The notes beneath the pieces are model-generated. The model saw only the letters and a list, made by a program, of their open reading frames with translations, was not told the origin of the DNA and made no database searches. The position numbers were made by a program, and so were the translations under genes. Below are positions 52,959-61,302 of a DNA stretch of 64,000 bases, one piece after another (within the stretch, counting starts at the first letter, position 1; each line of letters starts with the position of its first letter). Source of the stretch: JAGHAJ01 sp964559865 [NCBI: uncultured Synergistota bacterium] (GTDB lineage: Bacteria > Synergistota > JAGHAJ01); the NCBI GenBank assembly GCA_964559865.1, contig CAZLJD010000035.1, forward strand, positions 62,001 to 126,000, in the 5' to 3' direction.

Positions 52959-54159
52959 GGAAGAAATTGCTCTTATCAAAAGGGGAGCAGTGGACTTAGT
53001 CTCTGAAGACGAACTGGTGTCTAAGCTTAAAAAGGCGAGAGAGGAAGGTAGGCCCTTATTGGTTAAGGCTGGATTTGACCCTACGGCTCCGGATATACAC
53101 CTTGGCCACACGGTACTACTCAGAAAGATGAGACAGTTTCAGTTGCTGGGACATAGGGTTGTCTTTCTTATAGGGGACTTTACCGGTTTGGTTGGTGATC
53201 CTACCGGGAAGTCCGAGACAAGAAAGGCGCTCTCTCGAGAAGAGATATTGGAAAATGCGAAGACATACAAAGAGCAGTTTTCCAAGATCTTAGATCCAGA
53301 GAAGACAGAGGTCAGGTTTAACAGCGAGTGGTTTCTCAAAATGGACTTTGAAGATGTCTTGAAGCTCATGGCAAAGTATACGGTAGCAAGATTATTGGAG
53401 AGAGATGACTTTTCGAACAGATTCAAACAGGGTAGGCCTATAGGGGTGCATGAACTCATGTATCCACTGATGCAGGCGTATGACTCTGTGGCACTACACG
53501 CAGATGTTGAGCTTGGTGGGACAGACCAGAAGTTTAACCTGCTTGTTGGAAGAGACATTCAGAGGAGTTATGGACAGGAACCGCAGGTGATACTTACCGT
53601 ACCTATAATAGAGGGTTTAGATGGTGTGCAAAAGATGAGCAAGAGCTTGAACAACTATGTTGGTGTAAATGAACCTCCGTTTGAGATGTTTGGAAAGCTC
53701 ATGTCTATACCAGATGAGCTTATAGAAAAGTATTTTATTCTCCTGACAGATGTTCCTGAGGCTGAGATAAAACGCATGTCAAACGACATGAAGCAGGGTA
53801 GGTTGAACCCAAGGGATGTGAAGGCAAGGCTTGCAAGAGAGATAGTTACCTTTTTCTACTCCCTTGAGGCTGCAAAGGATGCGGAAGATAGATTTAATAA
53901 AATGTTTAGAAAGAAAGAGATACCCGATGATATACCCGTCTTTGAGGTTCAAAGTGATGAGGAAGTCTCAATAGTCGATCTTGTCGTTAAAGTGGGTTTT
54001 GCTGGGAGTAAAAGTGAGGCGAGAAGGCTTATATCCCAAGGGGGTATAGCCGTAGATGGTAGAAAGGTTTCTGATATTGCTGAGAAGGTGAGACCACCTG
54101 CAGAGTTTGTGTTAAAGGTGGGAAAGAGAAGGATTAGCAAGATAAAATTAGGGGGGTAG
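52945..54159 (+). CDS. tyrS: Tyrosyl-tRNA synthetase
   Basis: The 404-residue class I synthetase has [20 protein letters not shown] (HIGH motif as HLGH), the tyrosine site [34 protein letters not shown] (KMSKS), and a C-terminal S4 RNA-binding domain ([20 protein letters not shown]). It charges tRNA(Tyr). No T-box leader is possible because the start lies inside queT. Confidence 0.97.
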   Translation: MVSIEEEIALIKRGAVDLVSEDELVSKLKKAREEGRPLLVKAGFDPTAPDIHLGHTVLLRKMRQFQLLGHRVVFLIGDFTGLVGDPTGKSETRKALSREEILENAKTYKEQFSKILDPEKTEVRFNSEWFLKMDFEDVLKLMAKYTVARLLERDDFSNRFKQGRPIGVHELMYPLMQAYDSVALHADVELGGTDQKFNLLVGRDIQRSYGQEPQVILTVPIIEGLDGVQKMSKSLNNYVGVNEPPFEMFGKLMSIPDELIEKYFILLTDVPEAEIKRMSNDMKQGRLNPRDVKARLAREIVTFFYSLEAAKDAEDRFNKMFRKKEIPDDIPVFEVQSDEEVSIVDLVVKVGFAGSKSEARRLISQGGIAVDGRKVSDIAEKVRPPAEFVLKVGKRRISKIKLGG

Positions 54160-54173
54160 CTCCCCCCTAATTT
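54145..54173. terminator. Bidirectional terminator after tyrS
   Basis: AAATTAGGGGGG (54145-54156) and CCCCCCTAATTT (54162-54173) form a 12-bp stem with loop TAGCT; the tyrS stop is in the hairpin. It also lies just past the stop of the convergent symporter gene. Confidence 0.85.
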
Positions 54174-54175
54174 GC

Positions 54176-55639
54176 TTATACCTTTACAGACTGTAAAGCC
54201 TCTTTAAATGCTTTGAAGTTCTCGTCCTCCTTGGATACTGCTGAGATGGCAAATGTTATTACGACATTTACTAACAGGCCCCACAGACCAAAGTGTATCC
54301 CCAAAAGATTTCCGGGACCAAAGAACTTGAGGTAGATTATGGTAATTAGACCTGCAATTAAGCCTGTTGTAACGGCTGTTTTATTGAATTTCTTGAAGAA
54401 CAGTCCCATGAATGCACCGGGGAACATCTGTGTGATGCCAGAGTACGCAAGAAGCAGTAGTGCAACAAGCCTTCCACCTGCGAAGAGCGCAAGGAACATT
54501 GCTACGAGTCCAAATATCAAAACGGAAATTCTACTTACCAGCACGAGCTCCTTATCAGATGCGTTTTCTTTAAACATGCCGTAAAGGTTCTTTGAAAGCA
54601 GGCCGGCAAGCGTGAGGATTATAGCACTTGCCGTAGATGCGGCTGCTGCAAATCCTGCTGCACCCACTATCCCAAGTACCCACTTGGGATATGCCATTCC
54701 CACTGCTGCAAGGACTGCCTCATCTGCCTTGTGCAGATGTATACCTGCTGCAGCAACAGAGATGCCTGCGAGGAATATAGGTAGCAGGAATATGGAAAAC
54801 AACGGTAAGAATACATAGGTCTTTTTTACTGTGCGCAGATTTTTGGAGCTGTATATAGAAGGCCACATCTGTGGATACATAAAGAATCCAAGTCCACTAA
54901 GCACCATAGTGGACACATACCAAGGTATCCCTAACTTACCTGATAGCACGAGGTGATGCGGCTTTACCTGTGCCAGGTGTTTCATCATCTCAGATATACC
55001 ACCAAATTTGATGAACGGTATTGAGAATAGAATTACCCACGCAATTATAAACATCATTATGGACTGCATGAAGTTCGTCCAAGCGATGCCCCTTAACCCA
55101 CTGGTGTACACGTATGCAAGCATTATGATCATACCTATTACGATACCCATGTCAACGGATATGCTGCCAAGAGATGTGGCATTAAGTATGTACCCAAGCC
55201 CCTGTAGCTGCAATTGTAGGTAAGGGACATTAAATACTATGCCTATCAGTGCGACGAGGACTGCCAAACCTTTACTGTTATATCTTTGCTTAAAGTAGTC
55301 TGCTTGTGTCACGAAGTTGAACTTCTTACCAGCCCTCCATATGTACTCTGCGAAGAAGTATCCAAACGCGTACGCTATCGTGCCGTATGCGAAGGCGTAC
55401 ATGATTGGCATGCCAAAGGAGTAAGCCCAACCCGCTATCCCAAGAAATGCATATGCACTGTATATTTCACCTGCCAGTAGCACATACAAAAACACGAGTC
55501 CCAGTGACCTACCAGATACCAAGTAACCCTCAAGGCTGAACTTCTTTCTTATTCCTGCCAGCACACCTATGAGTAGTGTTAGCACTATCCACGAAAATAT
55601 TATGGTTAAAGATATTGCCGTATTAGACACTAACTCCAC
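54176..55639 (-). CDS. Sodium:solute symporter (SSS family)
   Basis: The 487-residue protein has about thirteen membrane segments, with SSS features such as SLEGYLVSGRSLGLVFLYVL, FVTQADYFKQRYNSKGLAVL, and AAGFAAAASTASAIILTLAG. It is distinct from the symporter at 35532. A DUF3311 mini-protein is encoded immediately upstream with a 10-bp overlap, a layout typical of panF/actP-like carboxylate or amino-acid symporters. The substrate cannot be told. Confidence 0.9.
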   Translation of the reverse strand: MELVSNTAISLTIIFSWIVLTLLIGVLAGIRKKFSLEGYLVSGRSLGLVFLYVLLAGEIYSAYAFLGIAGWAYSFGMPIMYAFAYGTIAYAFGYFFAEYIWRAGKKFNFVTQADYFKQRYNSKGLAVLVALIGIVFNVPYLQLQLQGLGYILNATSLGSISVDMGIVIGMIIMLAYVYTSGLRGIAWTNFMQSIMMFIIAWVILFSIPFIKFGGISEMMKHLAQVKPHHLVLSGKLGIPWYVSTMVLSGLGFFMYPQMWPSIYSSKNLRTVKKTYVFLPLFSIFLLPIFLAGISVAAAGIHLHKADEAVLAAVGMAYPKWVLGIVGAAGFAAAASTASAIILTLAGLLSKNLYGMFKENASDKELVLVSRISVLIFGLVAMFLALFAGGRLVALLLLAYSGITQMFPGAFMGLFFKKFNKTAVTTGLIAGLITIIYLKFFGPGNLLGIHFGLWGLLVNVVITFAISAVSKEDENFKAFKEALQSVKV

Positions 55640-55842
55640 CTCCTCTTTTCAATGTTGTAGGCAAGTAGCAAAAACAAAGGCGTTAGGATTATCCAGAGAG
55701 TGTCCCAGAACATCAAAGGCGGCATGCCCATAATTAGAGGGCTTGCTGTTTTTACATCAAAGTAGTTGAAGAAGGGTGACACCACGACATACATAAACCA
55801 AGGTACCCCAAAACCCAGAAGGACTGCCCAACCTTTTCCCAT
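55630..55842 (-). CDS. DUF3311 small membrane subunit of the symporter
   Basis: This 70-residue protein has two membrane helices (LLGFGVPWFMYVVVSPFF, FWDTLWIILTPLFLLLAYNI) and matches the DUF3311 small proteins that travel with SSS symporters. GGAGGAG precedes the ATG at 55842. Probably needed for assembly or activity of the symporter. Confidence 0.85.
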   Translation of the reverse strand: MGKGWAVLLGFGVPWFMYVVVSPFFNYFDVKTASPLIMGMPPLMFWDTLWIILTPLFLLLAYNIEKRRWS

Positions 55843-55884
55843 ACTTTACTCCTCCTTTCGCAGGATTTAACCACTTGTCATGTT

Positions 55885-55912
55885 ATTATAGTGGAAGATT
55901 GCTAAAAGTCAA
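55885..55912 (-). promoter_or_regulatory. Promoter of the DUF3311-symporter operon
   Basis: On the minus strand TTGACT (plus-strand 55907-55912), a 16-bp spacer, and TATAAT (55885-55890). The remaining gap from 55913 to 56038 shows nothing identifiable. Confidence 0.7.
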
Positions 55913-56038
55913 GTGCACAGAACCCGTACCTGTGAAACTTAACTGCATTTGGTATGTGGCAACAGAGGGCATGATACAATTGAATTTTGTTGCATTTTCT
56001 CTCTTGGATAGCGTAGGTGAGCGTCCTTCAGAAAGAGT

Positions 56039-56067
56039 TTGACTTTTTGTCTTTTCTTGCTTATATT
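56039..56067 (+). promoter_or_regulatory. Promoter of the PH-like membrane protein
   Basis: TTGACT (56039-56044), 17-bp spacer, TATATT (56062-56067). The predicted start of transcription is near 56074, 15 bases before ATG 56090. Confidence 0.6.
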
Positions 56068-56089
56068 TAATTGAGTGAGTGTGCAAAAG

Positions 56090-56591
56090 ATGTCTTTGCT
56101 GGAGGCGAGGGTTTCAGGTATTATGAGTAATTCTGTGAAGCAGAGCGGTGGTGTTGGATATGTTTATACACAGGTTGGTTGGTTTATAATGTTTGGTAAT
56201 TGGGATTATGATGGCTTTTATCATTTTTATCACTTTGACGACTTCTCACAGCTTTACCACTACTGTTATGGTGTCTGTTGTCCTTGGTGTGTTGGGGATA
56301 TGCTGTGCCTTATTTTCAACTATGACTGTTGTATGTGATAGAGAGCACTTACACATTTGGATAGGACATGTGATCCACAGAAGTTTTTCGATTAGAGATG
56401 TTGTGTCGAGTAAGGTTGTTGGAGCCCCTTGGTATTATGGGTGGGGAGTTAGACTTGTGCCGCATGGATGGTTATACAGAGTTTCAGGTTCTCATGTGGT
56501 AGAGATAGTTATGAGGAATGGAAAGAGGTATATGATTGGAACAGATGAACCACAGAGGTTAAGTGACTTTATAAATGGGCAGTTAGAGTAG
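56090..56591 (+). pseudogene. Small membrane protein with PH-like domain, probable +1 frameshift
   Basis: ATG 56090 begins MSLLEARVSGIMSNSVKQSG and runs to WFIM at 56191, then meets the wrong frame. Dropping one T of the TTT at 56192-56194 joins it to LVIGIMMAFIIFITLTTSHS and the downstream frame ending at 56591. The latter contains two hydrophobic segments and a bacterial-PH-like tail (VRLVPHGWLYRVSGSHVVEI, RYMIGTDEPQRLSDFINGQL). The intact product would be about 167 residues. The downstream frame alone (TTG 56193-56591) has no ribosome-binding site. A sequencing error or phase variation would give the same picture. Confidence 0.6.
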
Positions 56592-56693
56592 TATAAAGAT
56601 GTAATTTCCTTGAAAATTCCTCTTTTGAGATAAAGGTGAAGGAGTTGTTTGATTACTGTTGTTATGATTAAGGGTGGGGGGATGCCCTTACCC

Positions 56694-57176
56694 TTAGTTT
56701 TCAGATTTGAGACTGCAGACTTGTGCCTCTGTTATCTCTTTCAGTTTGGCTGGGGATATAGGGAATAGAGTGAATGGGTTTCCGCCGTCTGCATACACGA
56801 TGTCGTAGTTGAGAAGGTCTGCATCTATAATTGTTGGTGGTTGAGTATCAAATCCGATGGGTGGCACACCGCCTACGGCAAAGCCTGTTAGCTTTTTGAC
56901 CTCTTTTGCAGATGCCATACGGAGGTTTTCTCTACCCGTAAACTTTCTGACCTTCTTTATGTCTACCCTGTTTGCGCCAGATACGAGCAACAAAACGAGC
57001 CCATCTTCATCTATGAGTAGGAGCGATTTTACGATCTTCTCTACGGTTGTCCCTGCGGCTGCTGCTGCTTGCTCTGCCGTGTGTATGCCCTCTTCTGTGC
57101 GATATATGGTGGTTGTTACTCCTTTGGTTTCAAGTGCTTTTCTTACCTTTTCGGATAGGTTTCTTTTTTTGCTGAT
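56694..57176 (-). CDS. ybaK: YbaK/ProX-type aminoacyl-tRNA deacylase with non-standard start codon
   Basis: The minus-strand frame from about 57176 reads LSEKVRKALETKGVTTTIYR, HTAEQAAAAAGTTVEKIVKS, LLLVSGANRVDIKKV, and FAVGGVPPIGF, a full-length YbaK domain that removes mischarged amino acids from tRNA. The ATG/GTG/TTG nearest the family's N-terminus is absent: the first is a TTG at 56993, which would delete a third of the domain. AAAGGGG lies nine bases before an ATC at 57176, the best-placed start; CTG 57185 is an alternative. It follows the chemoreceptor gene by 17 bp. Confidence 0.8.
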   Translation of the reverse strand: MSKKRNLSEKVRKALETKGVTTTIYRTEEGIHTAEQAAAAAGTTVEKIVKSLLLIDEDGLVLLLVSGANRVDIKKVRKFTGRENLRMASAKEVKKLTGFAVGGVPPIGFDTQPPTIIDADLLNYDIVYADGGNPFTLFPISPAKLKEITEAQVCSLKSEN

Positions 57177-57193
57177 GGGTATCAGCCCCTTTA

Positions 57194-58036
57194 CTACAGA
57201 GTCATTTCGTTAAGTGCATTTTGCGCCTTTATAATGGAACTGACGACGGTGGATATGGTCTTAAACTCTGTTGATATTTTAGTCAGTATCTTTGTAGTTT
57301 CTTCTATTAGTTTTGCCTCTTTCTCAATTTCTGTGCTGGATTCCTCAAATGTAGTGTGGATCTCTGAGAGAAAGGACCTGTTACTTTCCATATACTTTAC
57401 AGTCTTATCGAGCGAGTTCTGTATGGAGGAAAATATGTCAACAGTCCTTTTTATACCTTCCATGGCAACCTTTACTGACTCTGCTATGGTGTTTACCTTT
57501 TCGGATATCTCGTCAGTTACTGCCTTTGTCTCGGCAGAAAGTTTTTGAATCTCTGTTGCAACCACGGAAAATCCCCTCCCGTGTTCCCCTGCTCGTGCTG
57601 CTTCTATTGATGCGTTAAGTGCCAGTAGTTTTGTCTGCCTCGATATCTTTTCTATACTACTTACTAACCTTATGATTTCAGAGAACTGATTTAGTGTATT
57701 TGATGTCTTGTCAACGGTTTCTTTGAAGTCGTCGGCTATTGTGCTGAGACTTAAGCCCATTTTCCCGAGGTCGTTGTTTATTTCGTTATTTAGGTTTTCT
57801 GCTTCTTTTACATCTTCTACGAGTTTATCTGATTTCTCTGTAAACGAGTTGACGACTTTGTTCAAGGCTTTGCTGAGTTCTTCGAATTCTACGGTGGTTT
57901 TCTCAACTCTGTTTTGGATGTCTCTTATGCGTGATAGAAGGACATCGTCAAGCTGGGACATGAATGAGGTTAGAAGCTGCTCTGCAAAGAAACCAGAGCT
58001 CACTTTTCTGAACATGTCCATGTCGAGTTTGCCCAT
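57194..58036 (-). CDS. Cytoplasmic methyl-accepting chemoreceptor
   Basis: This 280-residue protein without membrane segments is a long antiparallel coiled coil with the highly conserved receptor tip ([37 protein letters not shown]). It binds CheA/CheW. It has no sensor domain of its own, but the gene upstream, with only 5 bp between, encodes an oxygen-binding di-iron protein, a pairing known from Thermotoga and Treponema. ATG 58036 is favoured (GGGAG nine bases upstream). Confidence 0.88.
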   Translation of the reverse strand: MGKLDMDMFRKVSSGFFAEQLLTSFMSQLDDVLLSRIRDIQNRVEKTTVEFEELSKALNKVVNSFTEKSDKLVEDVKEAENLNNEINNDLGKMGLSLSTIADDFKETVDKTSNTLNQFSEIIRLVSSIEKISRQTKLLALNASIEAARAGEHGRGFSVVATEIQKLSAETKAVTDEISEKVNTIAESVKVAMEGIKRTVDIFSSIQNSLDKTVKYMESNRSFLSEIHTTFEESSTEIEKEAKLIEETTKILTKISTEFKTISTVVSSIIKAQNALNEMTL

Positions 58037-58041
58037 CTGTA

Positions 58042-58806
58042 TCATCTCCCGTAGATTTCGTTTATGAGGTCTACACCGCACCTCAGGTTTTTGAACCACT
58101 CGAGAAATTCTTTTGCTACCGTGCCTTTCATTACGGCACCGTGTTGTGGTGCGATGTAGTCTATTTCGTACTTTTCTACCATGCTTACCCACTTCTTGCA
58201 CGCAATATTCGATGTCATGTAGCGCTTGTGGAACAGCTCCATGAGTTTAACATGCTTTGGAAAGTTTTCCTCCACGACTTGTTTTCTTTCGCTTCTTGGG
58301 AATAGGGATACCCCTATATCACCGCTGAACAGGATTTTGGCCTTTGGGTCATATACGATGTGGTTTCCTGTCGAGTGCAGGTAGTGGGCTGGGAGTACCT
58401 CTAATTTTGTGCCACTCTTCAGAGTTATAGTCATGCCCCTGTCTGGTATGCCTATGACTCTGTTTCTGTCGTAGATACCGAAGTGTGGGAGAAATCTAAT
58501 CCATAGTTCTGAGATGTGGAGTTTCGCATTTTCTGCAATCTTCAACCACATGGTAATACCCGATGTGACATCTGGGTCCTGGTGGGTGAAAAATAGGATC
58601 TTTATCCGCTTTAGGTCTATTATTTCTGCTACATTAGCGAGCACCCTTGGGAATACATGCGCACCGCCCGGATCCAGCAAGACACCTTCCCCTTTGTCTA
58701 TTATTAGATACTGGTTTGTCTGAACTATCCCCTCTTCTTCGACCTCTTCCCAACCAAGCAAGTAGAACTGATGTACATCGTCTCCGTACAGGAGTACACT
58801 TTTCAC
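58042..58806 (-). CDS. ODP-type di-iron metallo-beta-lactamase-fold oxygen sensor
   Basis: The 254-residue protein has the metallo-beta-lactamase fold with the di-iron signature [12 protein letters not shown] (H-x-D-x-D) near residue 75, [24 protein letters not shown] and [10 protein letters not shown]. This is the flavodiiron-like core without a flavodoxin domain. In Treponema and Thermotoga, ODP proteins bind oxygen and partner with a cytoplasmic receptor; the same arrangement is seen here. GTG 58806 follows GGGAG. An extended -10 promoter lies upstream. Confidence 0.87.
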   Translation of the reverse strand: MKSVLLYGDDVHQFYLLGWEEVEEEGIVQTNQYLIIDKGEGVLLDPGGAHVFPRVLANVAEIIDLKRIKILFFTHQDPDVTSGITMWLKIAENAKLHISELWIRFLPHFGIYDRNRVIGIPDRGMTITLKSGTKLEVLPAHYLHSTGNHIVYDPKAKILFSGDIGVSLFPRSERKQVVEENFPKHVKLMELFHKRYMTSNIACKKWVSMVEKYEIDYIAPQHGAVMKGTVAKEFLEWFKNLRCGVDLINEIYGR

Positions 58807-58847
58807 TATATCACTCCCTTTCTTTGCTAATATTCACTATATTTTAT

Positions 58848-58856
58848 ATTATATCA
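58848..58856 (-). promoter_or_regulatory. Extended -10 promoter of the ODP-chemoreceptor-ybaK operon
   Basis: On the minus strand TGATATAAT is a perfect extended -10, 42 bp upstream of the ODP start. No good -35 is visible. Confidence 0.5.
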
Positions 58857-58943
58857 TAGCAAATGGACAAGAAACTCTGTAATTACTTATTGTAATATTT
58901 CCAGTTGTAAGTGGAGCAGAAGCGGAGTTGGTGTAGAAGTTGT

Positions 58944-58956
58944 GGTAGATTCTACC
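58944..58956. repeat. 13-bp palindrome upstream of the four-cysteine protein operon
   Basis: GGTAGA-T-TCTACC is a perfect interrupted palindrome. A related CTAC-CTT-GTAG sits 28 bp downstream, just before the -10. Both could be regulator sites. The rest of the 58857-59022 gap shows no gene. Confidence 0.35.
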
Positions 58957-58995
58957 TGTGGGACTATTTTGTTGTTTTCTAAGCTACCTTGTAGG

Positions 58996-59004
58996 TGGTA
59001 TAAT
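58996..59004 (+). promoter_or_regulatory. Extended -10 promoter of the 59023-61276 operon
   Basis: TGGTATAAT, ending 18 bp before the ATG at 59023. Transcription would start near 59011, leaving a leader of about 12 bases that holds only the ribosome-binding site. Confidence 0.55.
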
Positions 59005-59022
59005 CTCTATGGGTGAGAGTTT

Positions 59023-59226
59023 ATGGCAAAACAGTGTAAGTGGTATCCCGTTTGTCCTATGCGAAGGTATTATGAGATGGGGAGACTGGATAGGAAGTGG
59101 ATTGAGATGTACTGTATGGGGGACTGGAACAATTGCGTGCGTTATCAGATGGAAGAGGAGGGAAAGTACCATCCTGATTACATGCTGCCCGATGGCAGCA
59201 TAGATGAGAGTCTAAAGGGGTTGTAG
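59023..59226 (+). CDS. Four-cysteine mini-protein of unknown function
   Basis: The 67-residue protein has CKWYPVCPMRRYYEMGRLDR and EMYCMGDWNNCVRYQMEEEG, i.e. two Cys pairs (C5/C11 and C31/C38), and ends YMLPDGSIDESLKGL. The Cys pattern suggests a small metal- or iron-sulfur-binding fold. Similar mini-proteins occur in thermophiles, sometimes mis-named. Its stop abuts the ATG of the next gene, so the two are in one operon. Confidence 0.8.
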   Translation: MAKQCKWYPVCPMRRYYEMGRLDRKWIEMYCMGDWNNCVRYQMEEEGKYHPDYMLPDGSIDESLKGL

Positions 59227-59721
59227 ATGGCTGACTTCTTGCCCGAAGTCCTGACTTTTCCAGATTTTCAGGCTGATGTGAATGAAGAGGTTGTGCTGGG
59301 AAATGTGTCTCGTGCTTTGTCTTCTGCACGGGCAGTAGGGGGTCTTCTTAGCGTTTCCAAATGGTGGATAAGAAGATCACCTGTAGGCGGCGTGGAGGCA
59401 AAGGTGGCAGTTATTTATAGAGAATTTCCTGTTGGAATTATTGAACTCTCACCTGTAGATGGCAGGCCTCTACCCTGTGGGTTTTACCCCCGTATCCCTG
59501 AGCTCGTCGCTACGGAGGATATGCTAAGTGAGAGCGTGAAGCTGCTATCAGGAGGGCTAAGAGTTGTTGAAGCCGTTGAGTACAGGGAAAGAGAGATGAG
59601 TTTTGCTGTTCCGATAGCGTTTAAAACGCTCATGGTGTCCCACTTAAATATTTATTATGATGGCGTCCATGTGTTACCGGATTATCTTATTATGCAGGAG
59701 ATGAAACTCTTTGAAGTTTGA
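59227..59721 (+). CDS. Stand-alone copy of a soluble domain of unknown function
   Basis: I do not recognise this 164-residue protein. It has no signal peptide. It aligns along its length with the first 170 residues of the next gene: both share RRSPVGGVEAKVAVIYRE-like strands, VGIIELSPVDGRPLPCGFYP, VVEAVEYREREMSFAVPI and YYDGVHVLPDYLIMQEMK. The fold looks alpha/beta with two equal halves. It likely binds a ligand or partners with the membrane protein. Confidence 0.75.
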   Translation: MADFLPEVLTFPDFQADVNEEVVLGNVSRALSSARAVGGLLSVSKWWIRRSPVGGVEAKVAVIYREFPVGIIELSPVDGRPLPCGFYPRIPELVATEDMLSESVKLLSGGLRVVEAVEYREREMSFAVPIAFKTLMVSHLNIYYDGVHVLPDYLIMQEMKLFEV

Positions 59722-61276
59722 ACCACCTATCCTGTCTAATTTTGAGCAGATATCTGCTGCTGAGGAGTATAAGACCCTCTCGGAGCATGAAAAATGCGAC
59801 ATAATTTTGAGAAATGGTCCTAAGGCAGTCTCTACGGCGAGGAATACGAGAAACTATTTGAAGGCTGGCAAAGTTTGGGTTTCAAGGACCCCCGGTGGAG
59901 AGGTTATCATAAAGGCGGCACTGCTTTATAGATATGCCGTAGTTGGAATACTTGAGTTTTCACCTTCTACTGGAAGTTTGCTTCCCAAAGGTTACCACGA
60001 TGTTTCCTTTAAGGTTAGTGTTTCCCTCAGCGCCGTTAGGAAGAAAGTTAAGACTATCGTTAACGGGCTGGAACTGGCTGAAGTAGCAGAGTACAGGGAA
60101 CCCGAAAGAAATTTTGCTATCCCTCTGGTTTATGAGGGCAAGATAGTTGCCCACCTGAAAGTGCACTATGACGGAGAACACATCGTTCCCGACTACCCTG
60201 TTATGCAGGAGATAAGAGATACCACCACAGAGGTAATAAGGAGATTTATAGGGGAATGGCTCTTTTCGTTTGCATTTGGGGGATTGCTCCTCACATCTCT
60301 TTACTTGAGGCGGTTGCCGAACTATTCTTTTGATGACTTTACCGTTATATATACGCTATTCGTCTTCCTCGTGATACTGAAAGGGCTTAACAAAAAGGGT
60401 TTTGTGAGGTATGTTGCGTCTCGTTTTGAAAGAGGAAGATTTATCCCACAGAAACTTGTAGTGTTGACTGCTCTGCTTTCGATCTTTGTTACCAACGATG
60501 TAGCTTTGCTGACCGTAGTCCCTCTTACTTTGGCGTTGAACATAAGGGATGTTGACAGGTTGATAATACTCGAAGTTCTAACGGCTAATAGTGCTTCGGC
60601 ACTCAGCCCATTTGGTAATCCTCAAAACATATTCATATACTATCACTATAATGTTTATCCCCTTGAGTTTGTTGGTGAAATATGGCCTTTTGTAGCTACC
60701 ACTTTTGGCGTGATAATACTGCTGTCGTACTTTGGTAAACATGATGCGAATACTACCAAACTGCCAGTTGTGGCAAAGTACAAGAAAGAAGCTATCCTGT
60801 ACCTTGGCTTCTTTGTTGTGTTTGTCTTGTCCGTGTTAAGATTTTTGCCGTTATGGGTGGGGGTTGGTATCGTAGTGTATGTTATCCTGTTTGACAAAGA
60901 GAGCCTGAAGATAGACTATTTCCTCCTTGCAACTTTTGGTGTGTTCTTTGGCTTTACTGATAATCTTAGGGAGATGATACCAATTGTGCTTCACACCTCT
61001 AAGGAGATTTTCTTCTACGCCTCTGGTTTGAGTCAAGTGATAAGCAATGTTCCAGCGACACTTTTTCTGTCAGATTTCGCTTTGAACTGGAAACCACTCT
61101 TATGGGGTGTGAGCGTAGGTGGTTTTGGTACGCTAATCGCCTCTCTTGCAAGCCTTATATCTTATAGACTGTATAAGGAACAGTTTGAGGACTCAAGGAG
61201 GTTTTTGGTGAGATTTCACTTATACAACTACGCTTTACTGTTTGTAGGTGTAGTGGCATATTTGCTGTTTGGGTAA
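59711..61276 (+). CDS. Novel soluble domain fused to an ArsB/NhaD-like ion transporter
   Basis: Residues 1-175 repeat the domain of the previous gene (LLYRYAVVGILEFSPSTGSL, VAEYREPERNFAIPLVYEGK, HYDGEHIVPDYPVMQEI). Residues 176-521 hold about ten membrane segments with ion-transporter (IT) superfamily motifs VTNDVALLTVVPLTLAL and ANSASALSPFGNPQN plus SNVPATLFLS, as in ArsB, NhaD and CitM. The membrane part is shorter than the usual 400-430 residues. The transported ion is unknown. TTG 59711 (GGAG ten bases upstream) overlaps the previous gene by 11 bp. Confidence 0.8.
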   Translation: MKFEPPILSNFEQISAAEEYKTLSEHEKCDIILRNGPKAVSTARNTRNYLKAGKVWVSRTPGGEVIIKAALLYRYAVVGILEFSPSTGSLLPKGYHDVSFKVSVSLSAVRKKVKTIVNGLELAEVAEYREPERNFAIPLVYEGKIVAHLKVHYDGEHIVPDYPVMQEIRDTTTEVIRRFIGEWLFSFAFGGLLLTSLYLRRLPNYSFDDFTVIYTLFVFLVILKGLNKKGFVRYVASRFERGRFIPQKLVVLTALLSIFVTNDVALLTVVPLTLALNIRDVDRLIILEVLTANSASALSPFGNPQNIFIYYHYNVYPLEFVGEIWPFVATTFGVIILLSYFGKHDANTTKLPVVAKYKKEAILYLGFFVVFVLSVLRFLPLWVGVGIVVYVILFDKESLKIDYFLLATFGVFFGFTDNLREMIPIVLHTSKEIFFYASGLSQVISNVPATLFLSDFALNWKPLLWGVSVGGFGTLIASLASLISYRLYKEQFEDSRRFLVRFHLYNYALLFVGVVAYLLFG

Positions 61277-61302
61277 ATGGGGAGACTTTAGTCCCCCCAT
61301 TT
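61275..61302. terminator. Bidirectional terminator after the ion transporter
   Basis: AAATGGGG (61275-61282) pairs with CCCCATTT (61295-61302), and an inner GACT/AGTC extends the stem with one mismatch. It contains the transporter's stop region and lies at the 3' end of the convergent CoA-disulfide-reductase-like gene. Confidence 0.75.

Noticed and set aside
59023-59226. DNA glycosylase annotation for the four-cysteine mini-protein
   Set aside because: It is only 67 residues and lacks every glycosylase motif; I recall similar mini-proteins carrying this name by mistake.
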